The notes below the pieces were generated by a model. The model was not told where the DNA came from, ran no database searches, and saw nothing but the letters and a program-made list of their open reading frames with translations. DNA of 21,561 nt from JADJEI01 sp035328465. Its GTDB lineage: Bacteria; Bacteroidota; Ignavibacteria; Ignavibacteriales; Ignavibacteriaceae. The stretch is taken from assembly GCA_035328465.1 (NCBI GenBank), contig DAOLIQ010000059.1:1-21561 (forward strand), given 5' to 3'. Numbering within the stretch: position 1 is the stretch's first letter; the number at the start of each line of letters is the position of its first letter. A program made the position numbers and the translations under genes. Shown here piece by piece: positions 1 through 8,734 of this stretch.

Positions 1-1381
1 AGTCTATAAAAAATATTTTTCCTGCTCCTGTTGTTCCAATAGTTGCATACCAGCTTACTCCTCCATCTGTGGTCTTATAGATTGCGTTACTGCCTCCTAT
101 AAATCCTGTAAGACTATCAATGAATAGAAGATCACTGCCTCCGGGCGCATCGGCAACTTTCTCCCAATCTATTCCGCCGTTGGTTGTTCTGTACAATAAA
201 CCGCTTAATACAAATCCTGTAGTCTCGGTTATAAAGTAAACATCACTAAAGTTATCGTTTAGAAATATTTTTTCCCAGTTGTCTAATCCACCCGTCCTTT
301 TATAAAAGTTAAGTGCATAAAATCCGCCTATTTCATCTCCACAAGAATAGCCCGTTCCATCTTCAAGAAGTTGTATGTGCCACTCCCCACCCCAGTTGGC
401 TGAGTTCGGGTTAAACCAGCTTTGCCCTCTGTTTGTTGTCTTTCTTATTTGATAAACATCCTGAACACTGTAGCCTGTATCTGCGTCTATAAAATCAATC
501 CAGTTCGTTGCAGTAAAAGCAATCAAGTCAGGGTTACTTATCCAGCTTACGCCTCCGTCACTGCTGTAAACGTTTTTTCCTTCGTATCCTGCTGCTGCTA
601 TGTGAAGGCTGTCTATTATATCTATCGTGTAAAGTGATCTTGTATCTCCAGCTTGTGTTTGTGTCCAGCTATTTCCTCCGTCTGTTGTTTTTAATACTAT
701 TCCCCCTCCGCAGGCTATCATTCCGTATTGTTCATTCAGAAAATCCAGCGACCAGTAATGTTGGTTTACTCCGGGAAATACTTGCTGCCAGTTTATGCCC
801 GCATCTGTGGTTTTAAGTAATGTTTGGTTCATTCCGCATACCCAGCCGAGTGTGTCGTTTAACATCTGCACCCCCCAAAGGTCTGTGCCGCTGCCTACTC
901 CGCTTACTACTTGCTCAAATGTTTCTCCTGAATCACTTGAGCGAAGAATTAAGCCGTCATAACCCGTACAAATAACTAACTGTCCATTGTAGCTGTGTAT
1001 TTTTAATAGAAGATTTGTTGTTGGAGTTTCGGCAATAGTCCAGTCATCTCCGCCGTTAGTTGTTTTAATTATAGCACCGCTTCCTCCGCAAGCCCAGCCT
1101 GTATCGGCGTTAATAAAATGCAGACCTATGTAATCTACTCTTGGTACTTTGGGGTTTAGTTCTGTCCAGGTGCCTGTGCCTGTTAGCGGGAAGTGACTTC
1201 GTTTTTCTTCGAGCATATCTTTGCCGGCGTAGTAATCTTCATAGCTTTGATAACCTTCCTGCAATGGTATACCTCTGCGGATTTGTAGTGGTTTGGTTGT
1301 ATCGGGTTGCTGGGCAAAGACTAATGAAAGGATGTTAAAGAAAAAAAGGGAGAAAACTATTTGCGTGAGTTTTAGTTTCAT
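1..1381 (-). CDS. Secreted Asp-box / YCF48-like repeat protein, N-terminal part (C-terminus beyond window)
   Basis: The reading frame is open from an ATG at 1381 to the left edge, about 460 codons without a stop. An AGGA lies about 10 nt upstream of the start. Residues 1-24 form a signal peptide (MKLK, hydrophobic stretch, then VFAQ), so the protein is exported. From about residue 100 onward, units of 40-60 residues repeat. Each has an 'INADTGWACGG'-type strand followed by an Asp-box-like turn such as KTTNGGDDW, RSSDSGETF, KTTDAGINW, KTTDGGNSW, RTTNGGIDW or KTTDGGVSW; at least eight are visible. This is the beta-propeller pattern of YCF48/BNR-type proteins. In Ignavibacteria such proteins often end in a type IX secretion tail, but that end lies outside the window. 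The specific function is unknown; a cell-surface or secreted role is an inference from the signal peptide and repeats. Confidence 0.85.
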   Translation of the reverse strand, partial: MKLKLTQIVFSLFFFNILSLVFAQQPDTTKPLQIRRGIPLQEGYQSYEDYYAGKDMLEEKRSHFPLTGTGTWTELNPKVPRVDYIGLHFINADTGWACGGSGAIIKTTNGGDDWTIAETPTTNLLLKIHSYNGQLVICTGYDGLILRSSDSGETFEQVVSGVGSGTDLWGVQMLNDTLGWVCGMNQTLLKTTDAGINWQQVFPGVNQHYWSLDFLNEQYGMIACGGGIVLKTTDGGNSWTQTQAGDTRSLYTIDIIDSLHIAAAGYEGKNVYSSDGGVSWISNPDLIAFTATNWIDFIDADTGYSVQDVYQIRKTTNRGQSWFNPNSANWGGEWHIQLLEDGTGYSCGDEIGGFYALNFYKRTGGLDNWEKIFLNDNFSDVYFITETTGFVLSGLLYRTTNGGIDWEKVADAPGGSDLLFIDSLTGFIGGSNAIYKTTDGGVSWYATIGTTGAGKIFFID

Positions 1382-1563
1382 TTTATTTCCTATACAATAA
1401 TCAATAAATACAGATTTAACTTAGTTGTAATGTTGGTGAATATCAAAAATAAAATTATACATTGTAAGAAAACGAAATAGTATTTTTTTCCCCCTGAAGA
1501 ACATTTTCGCGTTCTTGCAATATCCTTATATTTAGAATAAAATTATTAATTAATCATGAGTCT
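1382..1563. promoter_or_regulatory. Divergent intergenic region with a possible minus-strand -7 box
   Basis: This spacer separates two divergent genes and should hold a promoter for each. For the minus-strand gene, 1451-1444 reads TATTTTTG, a full match to the Bacteroidota -7 box TAnnTTTG, 63 nt before its ATG. No TTG sits at the expected upstream distance. For the plus-strand peptidase, 1527-1534 reads TATATTTA (7 of 8), again without a -33 TTG. The peptidase start at 1564 has no recognisable Shine-Dalgarno. In DNA this AT-rich, single boxes are weak evidence. Confidence 0.3.
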
Positions 1564-3735
1564 ATGATGGAACCATTCAATAAATTTTTATCTAAAACGT
1601 TACTCCTTTTTCTTTTGCCCCTTTTGCTGGCAGTAATTCCCACCATACCTGATGAAGGAATGTACCCGCTTAGCGAGATCAGAAAACTTGATCTTAATTC
1701 TGCGGGACTTAAAATTGATATAGATGAAGTGTATAATCCCGATGGTGTAAGTCTGACTGATGCTCTTGTGCGTATCGGCGGCTGCACAGGCTCATTTGTT
1801 TCGGAGGAGGGGTTGATACTTACAAATCATCATTGTTCATTCGGTGCAGTACAAAAAGTAAGCACAGTTGAAAATAATTATCTTGAGAATGGATTAGTAG
1901 CAAAAACACGAGAAGAAGAAATTCCCGCCGCGGGATTGACTTGCCGCATTACTGTTTCTTATGAAGATGTTAGTACAAAAATTCTTTCCGCTGCAAATAG
2001 TGTAAATGATTTTACAGAAAGAATCAATGCAATCTCCGCAGCAATTAAACAGATCGTTTCGGAAGAAGAGAAAAAAGATTCGACAATTAAAGCTGAAGTT
2101 TCTGAAATGTTCGCCGGACAATCTTATGTTCTGTTTCGTTATAAAACCATTAATGATATCCGGTTAGTTTATGTACCCCCCCGGTCAATTGGTGAGTTTG
2201 GCGGGGAATCAGACAACTGGGTTTGGCCAAGACACACCGGCGATTTTTCTTTTCTTCGCGCTTATGTTGCTCCTGATGGTTCACCCGCGTCTTATTCAAA
2301 AGATAACGTTCCCTATCATCCTAAAAAATATTTGACTGTGAACCCTAATGGAGTTGATGAAGGAGATTTCGTTTTTGTACTCGGTTATCCCGGCAGAACT
2401 TTTAAAAATCAACCTGCACAGTTTTTAATTTATCAGGAGAAGTATCAACTACCTTATATTCAAAATTTATTTAGCTGGATGATTAATATGTACACAGAGG
2501 CGGGTACTAATGATCCGAAGTTAGCATTGGAACTTTCTTCGCGTATTAAAGGGCTTGCAAATACAGAAAAAAATTTTAGGGGGAAGTTAGTTGGGCTTTC
2601 GAGATTAAATCTTGTTGAGAAAAAGTTGAAAGAAGAGGAACAGCTTCAGACATTTATTAATTCAAATACCGAGTTAAAACAAAAATATGGAACAGTCTTG
2701 CCGGATATTGAAAAAGTTTATAAAGAAATCTTTGAAGCCGGAATGAAGCCGATGTTTCTTAATATGCTTGGAAGAAATGTAACCGCCTACAACCTTGCAC
2801 GGATTCTTTACGAATATCGGAATGAAATTCAGAAGCCGGATCAAGAACGAAAAAAAATTTATGCTGCAACAAGCAGACAGCAGTTAATAAATTCAATAAA
2901 CAATACTTTTTCTCAGTTCCTCCCGGAGCTTGATAAAAGGGTGATGAAGAAAATGTTCTCCGATGCAGTTAATTATAAAGAGATTTCCTTTAGTTTGTTA
3001 AATGAGTTCAGACATAGTGAGGATGCTGATGTAAAGCTTTCGGAATACTTTGATAAAGTTTACAGTGAATCTCTTTTGTTGAATAAAGAAAATTATATTT
3101 CATTGTTAGATAAATCAATTGACGAATTAAATAATTTGGATGATCCTCTGTTAAGACTTGCTGAACAAGTTGAACCGATGAAAGCGGAAGAGGAATTTAA
3201 ATCTTCTGCACGGGAGGGGGAATTGAACATACTGCTTGCAAAGTTTCTTGAAGTAAAAAAACTCTGGCTAAATAAAAATTTTATCCCCGATGCAAATGGA
3301 ACATTGCGACTGACTTATGGTTATGTGCGCGGCTACTCCCCTGCTGATGCGACTTATTTTTCACCTGTTACAACGTTAAAGGGAGTGATTGAAAAAGGGA
3401 AAAGCGAAGGCGATTATAAACTCCCGCAAAGCGTTCGTGAACTTTATGACCGAAAAGATTTCGGAGATTTCGTTGAAGAAGATTCAGGGCAGATACCCGT
3501 GGCAATACTTTATAACACAGACACAAGCGGCGGCAACTCCGGCAGTCCTGTGCTTGATGCAAACGGACAAATGGTAGCTATAAATTTTGACAGATGTTTT
3601 GAAGCAACGATAAATGATTATGCCTGGAGTGAAGATTACAGCCGTTCAATCGGCGTGGATATTCGTTATGTGCTTTGGGTGACACAGAAAATCGGCGGTG
3701 CAGATTTTTTGCTTGAGGAGATGGGGGTGAATTGA
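1564..3735 (+). CDS. S46 family dipeptidyl-peptidase, DPP11-like (Asp/Glu-specific predicted)
   Basis: This 723-residue protein has the usual length for peptidase family S46, periplasmic enzymes that remove dipeptides from oligopeptide N-termini. Residues about 10-25 are a hydrophobic export signal. The trypsin-like catalytic triad is visible: His in TNHHC (89-90), Asp in the DNWVWPRHTGDF block (217-228), and Ser659 in GGNSGSPV. The residue that separates DPP7 (Gly) from DPP11 (Arg) follows the Ser motif, in 'INFDR'. Here it is Arg677, which predicts preference for Asp/Glu at the P1 position. Either of two adjacent ATGs (1564, 1567) could be the start. In asaccharolytic Bacteroidota these enzymes feed amino acids to the cell, and a similar nutritional role is inferred here. 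No other protease gene is adjacent. Family assignment is very secure; substrate specificity is inferred from one residue. Confidence 0.93.
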   Translation: MMEPFNKFLSKTLLLFLLPLLLAVIPTIPDEGMYPLSEIRKLDLNSAGLKIDIDEVYNPDGVSLTDALVRIGGCTGSFVSEEGLILTNHHCSFGAVQKVSTVENNYLENGLVAKTREEEIPAAGLTCRITVSYEDVSTKILSAANSVNDFTERINAISAAIKQIVSEEEKKDSTIKAEVSEMFAGQSYVLFRYKTINDIRLVYVPPRSIGEFGGESDNWVWPRHTGDFSFLRAYVAPDGSPASYSKDNVPYHPKKYLTVNPNGVDEGDFVFVLGYPGRTFKNQPAQFLIYQEKYQLPYIQNLFSWMINMYTEAGTNDPKLALELSSRIKGLANTEKNFRGKLVGLSRLNLVEKKLKEEEQLQTFINSNTELKQKYGTVLPDIEKVYKEIFEAGMKPMFLNMLGRNVTAYNLARILYEYRNEIQKPDQERKKIYAATSRQQLINSINNTFSQFLPELDKRVMKKMFSDAVNYKEISFSLLNEFRHSEDADVKLSEYFDKVYSESLLLNKENYISLLDKSIDELNNLDDPLLRLAEQVEPMKAEEEFKSSAREGELNILLAKFLEVKKLWLNKNFIPDANGTLRLTYGYVRGYSPADATYFSPVTTLKGVIEKGKSEGDYKLPQSVRELYDRKDFGDFVEEDSGQIPVAILYNTDTSGGNSGSPVLDANGQMVAINFDRCFEATINDYAWSEDYSRSIGVDIRYVLWVTQKIGGADFLLEEMGVN

Positions 3736-3804
3736 AATTCCGCCTTTAAAGAATTAGTGACTTTTTCGAATAGAGTTAATTTCCAATTCATTCCGGATTA
3801 AAAA

Positions 3805-5817
3805 CTACTCCATTAAAATCATTTTTCTGCTTTGATGAAAAGCCCCTGCACGAAGCTCATAAATATAAATGCCACTACTTAGACGGCTGAAATAAGCTGC
3901 GTCAAATTGAACTTCATATAACCCTGGTTTTTTTTCTTCCTCAACCAAAACGGCAATTTTTTGACCTAATAAATTATACACATTTAAACTGACATGACTT
4001 TGCTCTGAAATCGAATAACTTATTGTTGTTACAGGATTGAAAGGATTGGGAAAATTTTGTTTTAATTCGAAATATTCTATTAGTGGAAAATAATTATGGT
4101 TTAATTCTGCAACTGTTTTTCTAGAACCATCAAAATCGATTTGAATCAATCTATACTTATATAATCCAGCCACATTTATATAGTCGGTAAACGAATAGTA
4201 GTTTCGTTCAGTAGATGTTCCTTTACCAGGGATAAATGCTACGAGGGAAGAATCACGATAAAGTTCAAATCCGGAATTATTGGTTTCAGTTATTGTGTAC
4301 CAGCTAAGCAGTATTCCCGAACTAAGATTTATTGAGTTAAAACTACCAAGTTCTATGGGGACGTATGGTGGGGGTTCATAAATACCGTTTTCCAGCAAGT
4401 CAATTCTATGTGAAAATGGATCTAAATTTAAGATGTCAAGGTCGCCATCAGAATTAAAATCGGCTAATAAAAAATTATCTCCTTGGTGCATTGTGACCGA
4501 GTCACTTTCAATTATACCATTTCCATCGTTGAATAATAGAAGTGTATTTGCATAAGATCTTGCCACTACAATATCCAGATCTTGATCATTATCGATATCC
4601 CCCAATGAGGTGGATAGTATGTTTCCCGCAAAGTAATATTCTGCCAATTCATTAAGCTTCCCTGTATGATCATTTATTAATATCTTTAATGTTGAAGAAG
4701 AAGTTGATAATACGATATCTATATAACCATCGTTGTTTAAATCACCAGATGCTGCAGAATAAGGAGCAATTAATGTAATTGTCTGATTAATTATCAGCGA
4801 ATCATTCTGATTATTGAGCAAAACATAAGCATTATTATAATCTTGATCAAAGAAAAACAAATCGACAAAATTGTCATTATTAAAATCAGCACATTCAAAA
4901 CCAATCCTTTGAGTCTGCGGGAAAGAAATTGTAGGAAGTTTACTCAATTTTTTTATACTTAATGAATTATTTGAATTGTTTTTTATTAGATCAATATCCC
5001 ATTCGTCATTTTCATAATCACGCAAAGCCGAAACCAGATCCACAAATCCATCATTATTAAAATCAAGACTAACCAGTTCAGCGTAATAGTCTGATTCTAA
5101 ATTCATTTGAGGGTAAAAAATATTATTACCATTATTCAAATAAACAGTAATTTGATCGAGTACGTTTGTTGCAAAATCAATTAGCCCATCCAAATTAAAA
5201 TCATTCGCACTTATTCCCCGAATAGACCCGGGTGTTATAACTTGTGCAATGATTTCAAAATTTCCAGTTCCATCATTTTTCCAAAGATTTACTTTCCCCT
5301 CCGAAAATCCTATCGATTGAGCAAGTAATAAATCAATATCCAAGTTTTGATCAAAATCTACAATCTCCTGCTCTGCTAGATATCCTAGTGTCCAAGCTTG
5401 CTCTATGCTTTTGGTCAAACCAAAAAAACCCACCCCCTCTTCAACTCCTATTCGAAACGAAAAACTGAAAGAATGCCAGAGTGTTTTACCTAATACTTGA
5501 AAACTGTCGGTAAGTATTGTTGACACTATCTCATTCAGAGCGAATTCAACATTGGGTAAGAATGTTAAAGTATAAGTTTGAGAATCATAACTATAAATTC
5601 CGGAGTGTGTTCCAGTCACGGACCCTGAAACTATAAAGGTATTTGCATTGACTGTATTCATATTTATCGGGCTATCGAATATAATTTTTATAGTTGTTGT
5701 CTTGTTTACATTGATAGCGTTTTCGGCGGGAATTGTATAAGAAACAGAGGTTTGTGAAAAAACACAAATAGTTTGAATTAAAACGGTCACTGCAAGAAAA
5801 TTTAGTTTGATATTCAT
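3805..5817 (-). CDS. Secreted Ig-like / FG-GAP repeat protein with type IX secretion C-terminal domain
   Basis: The chosen start is the ATG at 5817. It is preceded by GGAGA at good spacing and begins a clean signal peptide (MNIKLNFLAV...VFSQ, about 22 residues). The frame stays open to 5856, but the extra 13 residues would put charged sequence before the signal and would overlap a candidate promoter. The mature protein has an N-terminal Big_5-like Ig domain (about 24-122). Seven FG-GAP/VCBS calcium-loop repeats follow, such as DFNLDGLIDF, DFNNDGFVDL, DLNNDGYIDI and DFNSDGDLDI (about 150-470). Next is a beta-sandwich stretch, then a sorting domain beginning QNFPNPFNP and ending 'SSGIYIYELRAG...KMILME' (about 590-670). 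That tail is the type A T9SS/Por secretion signal, so the protein should be exported and surface-attached or released. The propeller's ligand is not apparent. It is convergent with the S46 peptidase gene. Confidence 0.88.
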   Translation of the reverse strand: MNIKLNFLAVTVLIQTICVFSQTSVSYTIPAENAINVNKTTTIKIIFDSPINMNTVNANTFIVSGSVTGTHSGIYSYDSQTYTLTFLPNVEFALNEIVSTILTDSFQVLGKTLWHSFSFSFRIGVEEGVGFFGLTKSIEQAWTLGYLAEQEIVDFDQNLDIDLLLAQSIGFSEGKVNLWKNDGTGNFEIIAQVITPGSIRGISANDFNLDGLIDFATNVLDQITVYLNNGNNIFYPQMNLESDYYAELVSLDFNNDGFVDLVSALRDYENDEWDIDLIKNNSNNSLSIKKLSKLPTISFPQTQRIGFECADFNNDNFVDLFFFDQDYNNAYVLLNNQNDSLIINQTITLIAPYSAASGDLNNDGYIDIVLSTSSSTLKILINDHTGKLNELAEYYFAGNILSTSLGDIDNDQDLDIVVARSYANTLLLFNDGNGIIESDSVTMHQGDNFLLADFNSDGDLDILNLDPFSHRIDLLENGIYEPPPYVPIELGSFNSINLSSGILLSWYTITETNNSGFELYRDSSLVAFIPGKGTSTERNYYSFTDYINVAGLYKYRLIQIDFDGSRKTVAELNHNYFPLIEYFELKQNFPNPFNPVTTISYSISEQSHVSLNVYNLLGQKIAVLVEEEKKPGLYEVQFDAAYFSRLSSGIYIYELRAGAFHQSRKMILME

Positions 5818-5844
5818 TTTTGTCTCCGGATAAAATAACTTATG

Positions 5845-5873
5845 CAAACTTAACATGAAAAATTTTAAATCAA
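5845..5873 (-). promoter_or_regulatory. Candidate Bacteroidota-type promoter for the FG-GAP gene
   Basis: On the minus strand TAAGTTTG (5852-5845) matches TAnnTTTG at all fixed positions. A TTG (5873-5871) lies 18 bp upstream, slightly short of the usual 19-21 bp. Transcription from here would begin a little upstream of the ribosome site serving the 5817 ATG, which supports that start over 5856. Not tested by any other evidence. Confidence 0.4.
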
Positions 5874-6043
5874 TACGAGGCTACTTAACTATCCAGTTTA
5901 GATAAATTCACCGAGGAGATTCCTTTTAGTGTGAAGAGTTCTTTTATGAAATCTGGTTTTGTTTTAATGCTTACGTAAAATGTCAGATGTTTGATAAAAG
6001 GTATTTGACGAAAGGGCGGGTCGAAGAAGAAATGTCTTTTTAT

Positions 6044-6772
6044 TTACAAGATTTCTGTCATAAGTTTTTCTGCCTGATCTAACTTTTTAATTGTACCCAA
6101 ATCAAAAAAGAAACTTGAATCAGAAATATTTCCTTTTACAGTTTTTACTTTAGAGGTTTCAAGATAAAAATCAACAAGTGAAAATTTATTTTCTTTTGGA
6201 AAGAAGTCAAAGATCGCGGGCTCAAGAATTTGTATTCCACAAAAAGCAAATTGCTGGAATGGGGTCATTTTTTGTCTGCTAATTTTTATTTCGTTTGTCA
6301 TTTTGTTTTGCCAGCCGCAAAGATTCATTTCATCATCAAAAAGAAATTGACGAGAGCTTTCACGTTTCATTACAGCAAGTGTGGCTATTGAATTGTTATT
6401 TTTGTGGGTGCCAAGTAATTCATTCAAATTCAAATCAGTCATCACATCAACATTGTGAAGCAGAAAAGGTTTTGCATCATTGAAAAACGACGCTGCTTTT
6501 TTCAAACCTCCCCCTGTATCGAGCAGTTCATCTGATTCATCGGAGATAGAAATATTTAATCCGAAATATTTTTTCTGTTCAAGAAAATCCTTTATCTGAC
6601 CCGAGAGGTGATGTATATTAATAATAATTTCATCATAGCCGGCGCGTGAAATTTTATTGATTGTCCTTTCAAGTAAAGTTATCCCATTCAATAGAATCAG
6701 AGCTTTTGGGATTGTGTTAGTGAGTGGTTTTAGCCTAGTGCCTAAGCCTGCAGCGAGAATCATTGCTTTCAT
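6044..6772 (-). CDS. MurU-like sugar-1-phosphate nucleotidyltransferase
   Basis: This 242-residue protein has an NTP-transferase Rossmann-like fold. The nucleotide-binding signature is 'AAGLGTRLKPLTNTIPKAL' (7-25), a G-rich loop with Arg and Lys. A DTGGGLKKA motif (85-93) and 'NVDVMTD' (107-113) follow, the latter supplying metal-binding Asp residues. The C-terminal 'FFDLGTIKKLDQAEKL' is typical of the family. Layout and length resemble MurU, which makes UDP-MurNAc from MurNAc-1-phosphate and UTP in the cell-wall recycling route that bypasses fosfomycin-sensitive MurA. The gene overlaps the upstream kinase gene by 4 bp (ATGA), the same kinase-transferase pairing as amgK-murU in Pseudomonas. 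This context favours MurU over a mannose- or glucose-1-phosphate transferase, but the sugar cannot be read from the sequence. There is no separate ribosome site beyond translational coupling. Confidence 0.8.
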   Translation of the reverse strand: MKAMILAAGLGTRLKPLTNTIPKALILLNGITLLERTINKISRAGYDEIIINIHHLSGQIKDFLEQKKYFGLNISISDESDELLDTGGGLKKAASFFNDAKPFLLHNVDVMTDLNLNELLGTHKNNNSIATLAVMKRESSRQFLFDDEMNLCGWQNKMTNEIKISRQKMTPFQQFAFCGIQILEPAIFDFFPKENKFSLVDFYLETSKVKTVKGNISDSSFFFDLGTIKKLDQAEKLMTEIL

Positions 6773-8211
6773 TGTTGAAGCCAGTTATTTATTTCGGTGT
6801 GCTGCAATTCAATTTTGATATCAAATTTTTCCATCAAATGTTTGGCAAGCGCTTCGGCACAAAAAACTGAGCGATGCTGCCCCCCTGTGCATCCAAAACT
6901 AACCAGCAAGTTTGTGTAATTATTTTTAAGATAGTTGTTAACTGTCTCGTCGATTATGTTGTAAACATTATTAGTAAATTCTAAAACATTTGTCTGAGAA
7001 AGAAGAAAATCAATTACCGGTTGATCTTTGCCACTAAGTTTCTTAAACTGATCATACCTTCCGGGATTATGAAGCATCCGGCAATCGAAAACAAAACCAC
7101 CACCATTGCCTGCATCGTCCTGCGGTATTCCTTTTTTGTATGAAAAACTTTTAATTCTTACAGTTAAGTTTCCACCTGTCTGCATTAATCCGGAAATACT
7201 TTTTAGTTTTTCTGATTCAACTATTTGAATAAATGCTTTTTGTAATTCGGGTAATTCTAATGGGAAATCCTGATTAATTATTGCGTCAAGATTTTTGATT
7301 GCGAATGGGATACTTTTCAGGAAGTGAGTTTTCTTCTCAAAATATCCTCTAAAACCGTAAGCGCCCATCGCCTGTAAAATTCTTATTAAAGCAAATCCTT
7401 TATAAAATTTTCTAAATTCAATATCATCAACCGGGAAATATCTTTTTAATTCGTTCAAATAAAAATTCAGAAGTTCTTCTCGCAAATCAAAAGGAATATT
7501 GGCTTTGGAATCAAGCAATAGCGACGCAACATCATATTGTAAGGCTCCTTTTCTACCACCTTGGTAATCAATAAAATAAAGTTCATCATTTTTAATCATA
7601 ATATTTCTTGACTGGAAATCGCGGTATAGGAAAAAAATATTTTTCGCTCCCGATAAAAAAAATGACAGCGAATCAAAATCATCCTCAAGTGCTTGTTCAT
7701 CAAAATTTATGTTTGCTAGTTTCAGAAAATAATATTTGAAATAGTTCAAGTCCCACATCATTGACTGCTTATCGAAATAAGCTCGCGGATAGCAAATTGA
7801 AAAATCAATTTTGTCCTTCGCTTCAATTTGAAATTTTAGTAAATGCTTTAATGCATTTTGATATTTGTCTATCAGTAATTGAGGGAAAAAATTCTCAGAT
7901 CTTTTTTCTTCAACGAGTTGAAACAATGACTTATCTCCAAGATCCTCAAGCAAGTAAATGTTATCGCTTAATTTTTCAGAATAAATTTTTGGAACATTCA
8001 GCCCAAGGTTAATAAAAGATTTTGTGAATGAAATGAAAGCTGTATTTTCTTTTTGATTATGATTGAAAACACCAATCGCAGATAAATTTTCTGCACTCAA
8101 GCGGAAATATTTTCTATCAGAACCCGACAGGGGCAGAGGGACTATACTATCTGGCACGACTCCAAATCTTTCTAAAAACAGATTACTCAGGTTTTCTTTT
8201 AGCGTTTCCAT
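6769..8211 (-). CDS. AmgK-like sugar kinase (APH fold) fused to a RapZ C-terminal domain
   Basis: This 480-residue protein has two parts. Residues 1 to about 320 are an aminoglycoside-phosphotransferase-type kinase. The catalytic loop is LYRDFQSRNIM (catalytic Asp198, Asn203) and the metal Asp215 lies in FIDYQGG, followed by GALQYDVASLL as in AmgK-type anomeric amino-sugar kinases. Residues about 349-473 match the C-terminal domain of RapZ, the E. coli glucosamine-6-phosphate sensor. Matches are 'FVFDCRMLHNPG', 'KLSGKDQPVIDFL' and the signature GCTGGQHRSV (440-449). The RapZ N-terminal P-loop domain is absent and the basic RNA-binding tail of E. coli RapZ is not present. The neighbour downstream, overlapping by 4 bp, is a MurU-like transferase. 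The likely role is MurNAc/GlcNAc 1-phosphorylation in peptidoglycan recycling, with the RapZ part perhaps sensing GlcN6P; that last step is inference. The start ATG at 8211 has no clear Shine-Dalgarno. Confidence 0.82.
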   Translation of the reverse strand: METLKENLSNLFLERFGVVPDSIVPLPLSGSDRKYFRLSAENLSAIGVFNHNQKENTAFISFTKSFINLGLNVPKIYSEKLSDNIYLLEDLGDKSLFQLVEEKRSENFFPQLLIDKYQNALKHLLKFQIEAKDKIDFSICYPRAYFDKQSMMWDLNYFKYYFLKLANINFDEQALEDDFDSLSFFLSGAKNIFFLYRDFQSRNIMIKNDELYFIDYQGGRKGALQYDVASLLLDSKANIPFDLREELLNFYLNELKRYFPVDDIEFRKFYKGFALIRILQAMGAYGFRGYFEKKTHFLKSIPFAIKNLDAIINQDFPLELPELQKAFIQIVESEKLKSISGLMQTGGNLTVRIKSFSYKKGIPQDDAGNGGGFVFDCRMLHNPGRYDQFKKLSGKDQPVIDFLLSQTNVLEFTNNVYNIIDETVNNYLKNNYTNLLVSFGCTGGQHRSVFCAEALAKHLMEKFDIKIELQHTEINNWLQQ

Positions 8212-8348
8212 ATTAAATCATAATGACAAAAAATATCACTTGTTTGAAATTCTTAAAAAAAAGCCAATTTTCATAAGAAATTCTAATTGTTAACAAAGGG
8301 GGCTTGTTTATTGGAGAAAGATTTTAAAGAAAAACATTGCCCTAAAGG

Positions 8349-8379
8349 TTGATTTATCAAGGCAATTTTGTTACATTTG
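8349..8379 (+). promoter_or_regulatory. Candidate promoter of rplU-rpmA (TTG-N20-TAnnTTTG)
   Basis: TTG (8349-8351) is followed after exactly 20 bp by TACATTTG (8372-8379), a complete match to the Bacteroidota primary-sigma -7 box. The expected transcription start is about 8385-8390. That gives a short leader containing the GAGGA ribosome site just before the rplU ATG. Confidence 0.6.
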
Positions 8380-8409
8380 TCACCTAAATTTTAAGAATCA
8401 GAGGAAATA

Positions 8410-8718
8410 ATGTTCGCAGTCGTAGATATACTTGGTCAACAGTTCAAAGTTGAAGAAAACAAAAAATATTACGTTCCGAAATTGAAAGAAGAAACTGATA
8501 CAAATGTTGTATTTGAAAACGTACTTCTTTATTCAAACGATGAAGGAACCAAAGTAGGAAGCCCAAAAGTTTCCGGAGTAAAAGTTGTCGCTCGTGTACT
8601 TCAGCATCTTAAAGACGAGAAGGTCTTAGTCTTCAAGAAAAAAAGAAGAACCGGTTATGATAAAAAGAACGGGCACAGGCAGCAGTTAACAAGAATTGAA
8701 GTAACAAAGATTGGTTAA
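8410..8718 (+). CDS. rplU: 50S ribosomal protein L21
   Basis: This 102-residue protein matches bL21 over its whole length. The N-terminus MFAVVDILGQQFKVEE corresponds to the family's YAIVEIGGKQYKV strand. The C-terminal 'VLVFKKKRRTGYDKKNGHRQ' is the conserved basic rRNA-binding loop that contacts 23S rRNA. It has a strong ribosome site (GAGGA, 7 nt before the ATG). rpmA starts 16 nt after its stop, the near-universal L21-L27 pairing, and the two are presumably co-transcribed from the promoter at 8349-8379. Nothing unusual was seen apart from slight variation in the first strand. Confidence 0.98.
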   Translation: MFAVVDILGQQFKVEENKKYYVPKLKEETDTNVVFENVLLYSNDEGTKVGSPKVSGVKVVARVLQHLKDEKVLVFKKKRRTGYDKKNGHRQQLTRIEVTKIG

Positions 8719-8734
8719 AATAGGAGATTAAATA

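Noticed and set aside
422..1338. Plus-strand open frames in the first 1.4 kb
   Set aside because: They lie opposite the continuous 460-codon minus-strand repeat protein and show no protein-like composition.
1527..1534. TATATTTA as promoter of the S46 peptidase
   Set aside because: It matches 7 of 8 box positions but has no TTG at 18-21 bp upstream; such boxes are common by chance in AT-rich DNA.
5818..5856. Longer start at 5856 for the FG-GAP protein
   Set aside because: It would add 13 residues ahead of a clean signal peptide, has no ribosome site and would lie inside or before the candidate promoter. The 5817 ATG has GGAGA at proper spacing.
8063..8293. Plus-strand open frame overlapping the start of the kinase-RapZ gene
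   Set aside because: It lies mostly antisense to the conserved kinase N-terminus and has no recognisable features.
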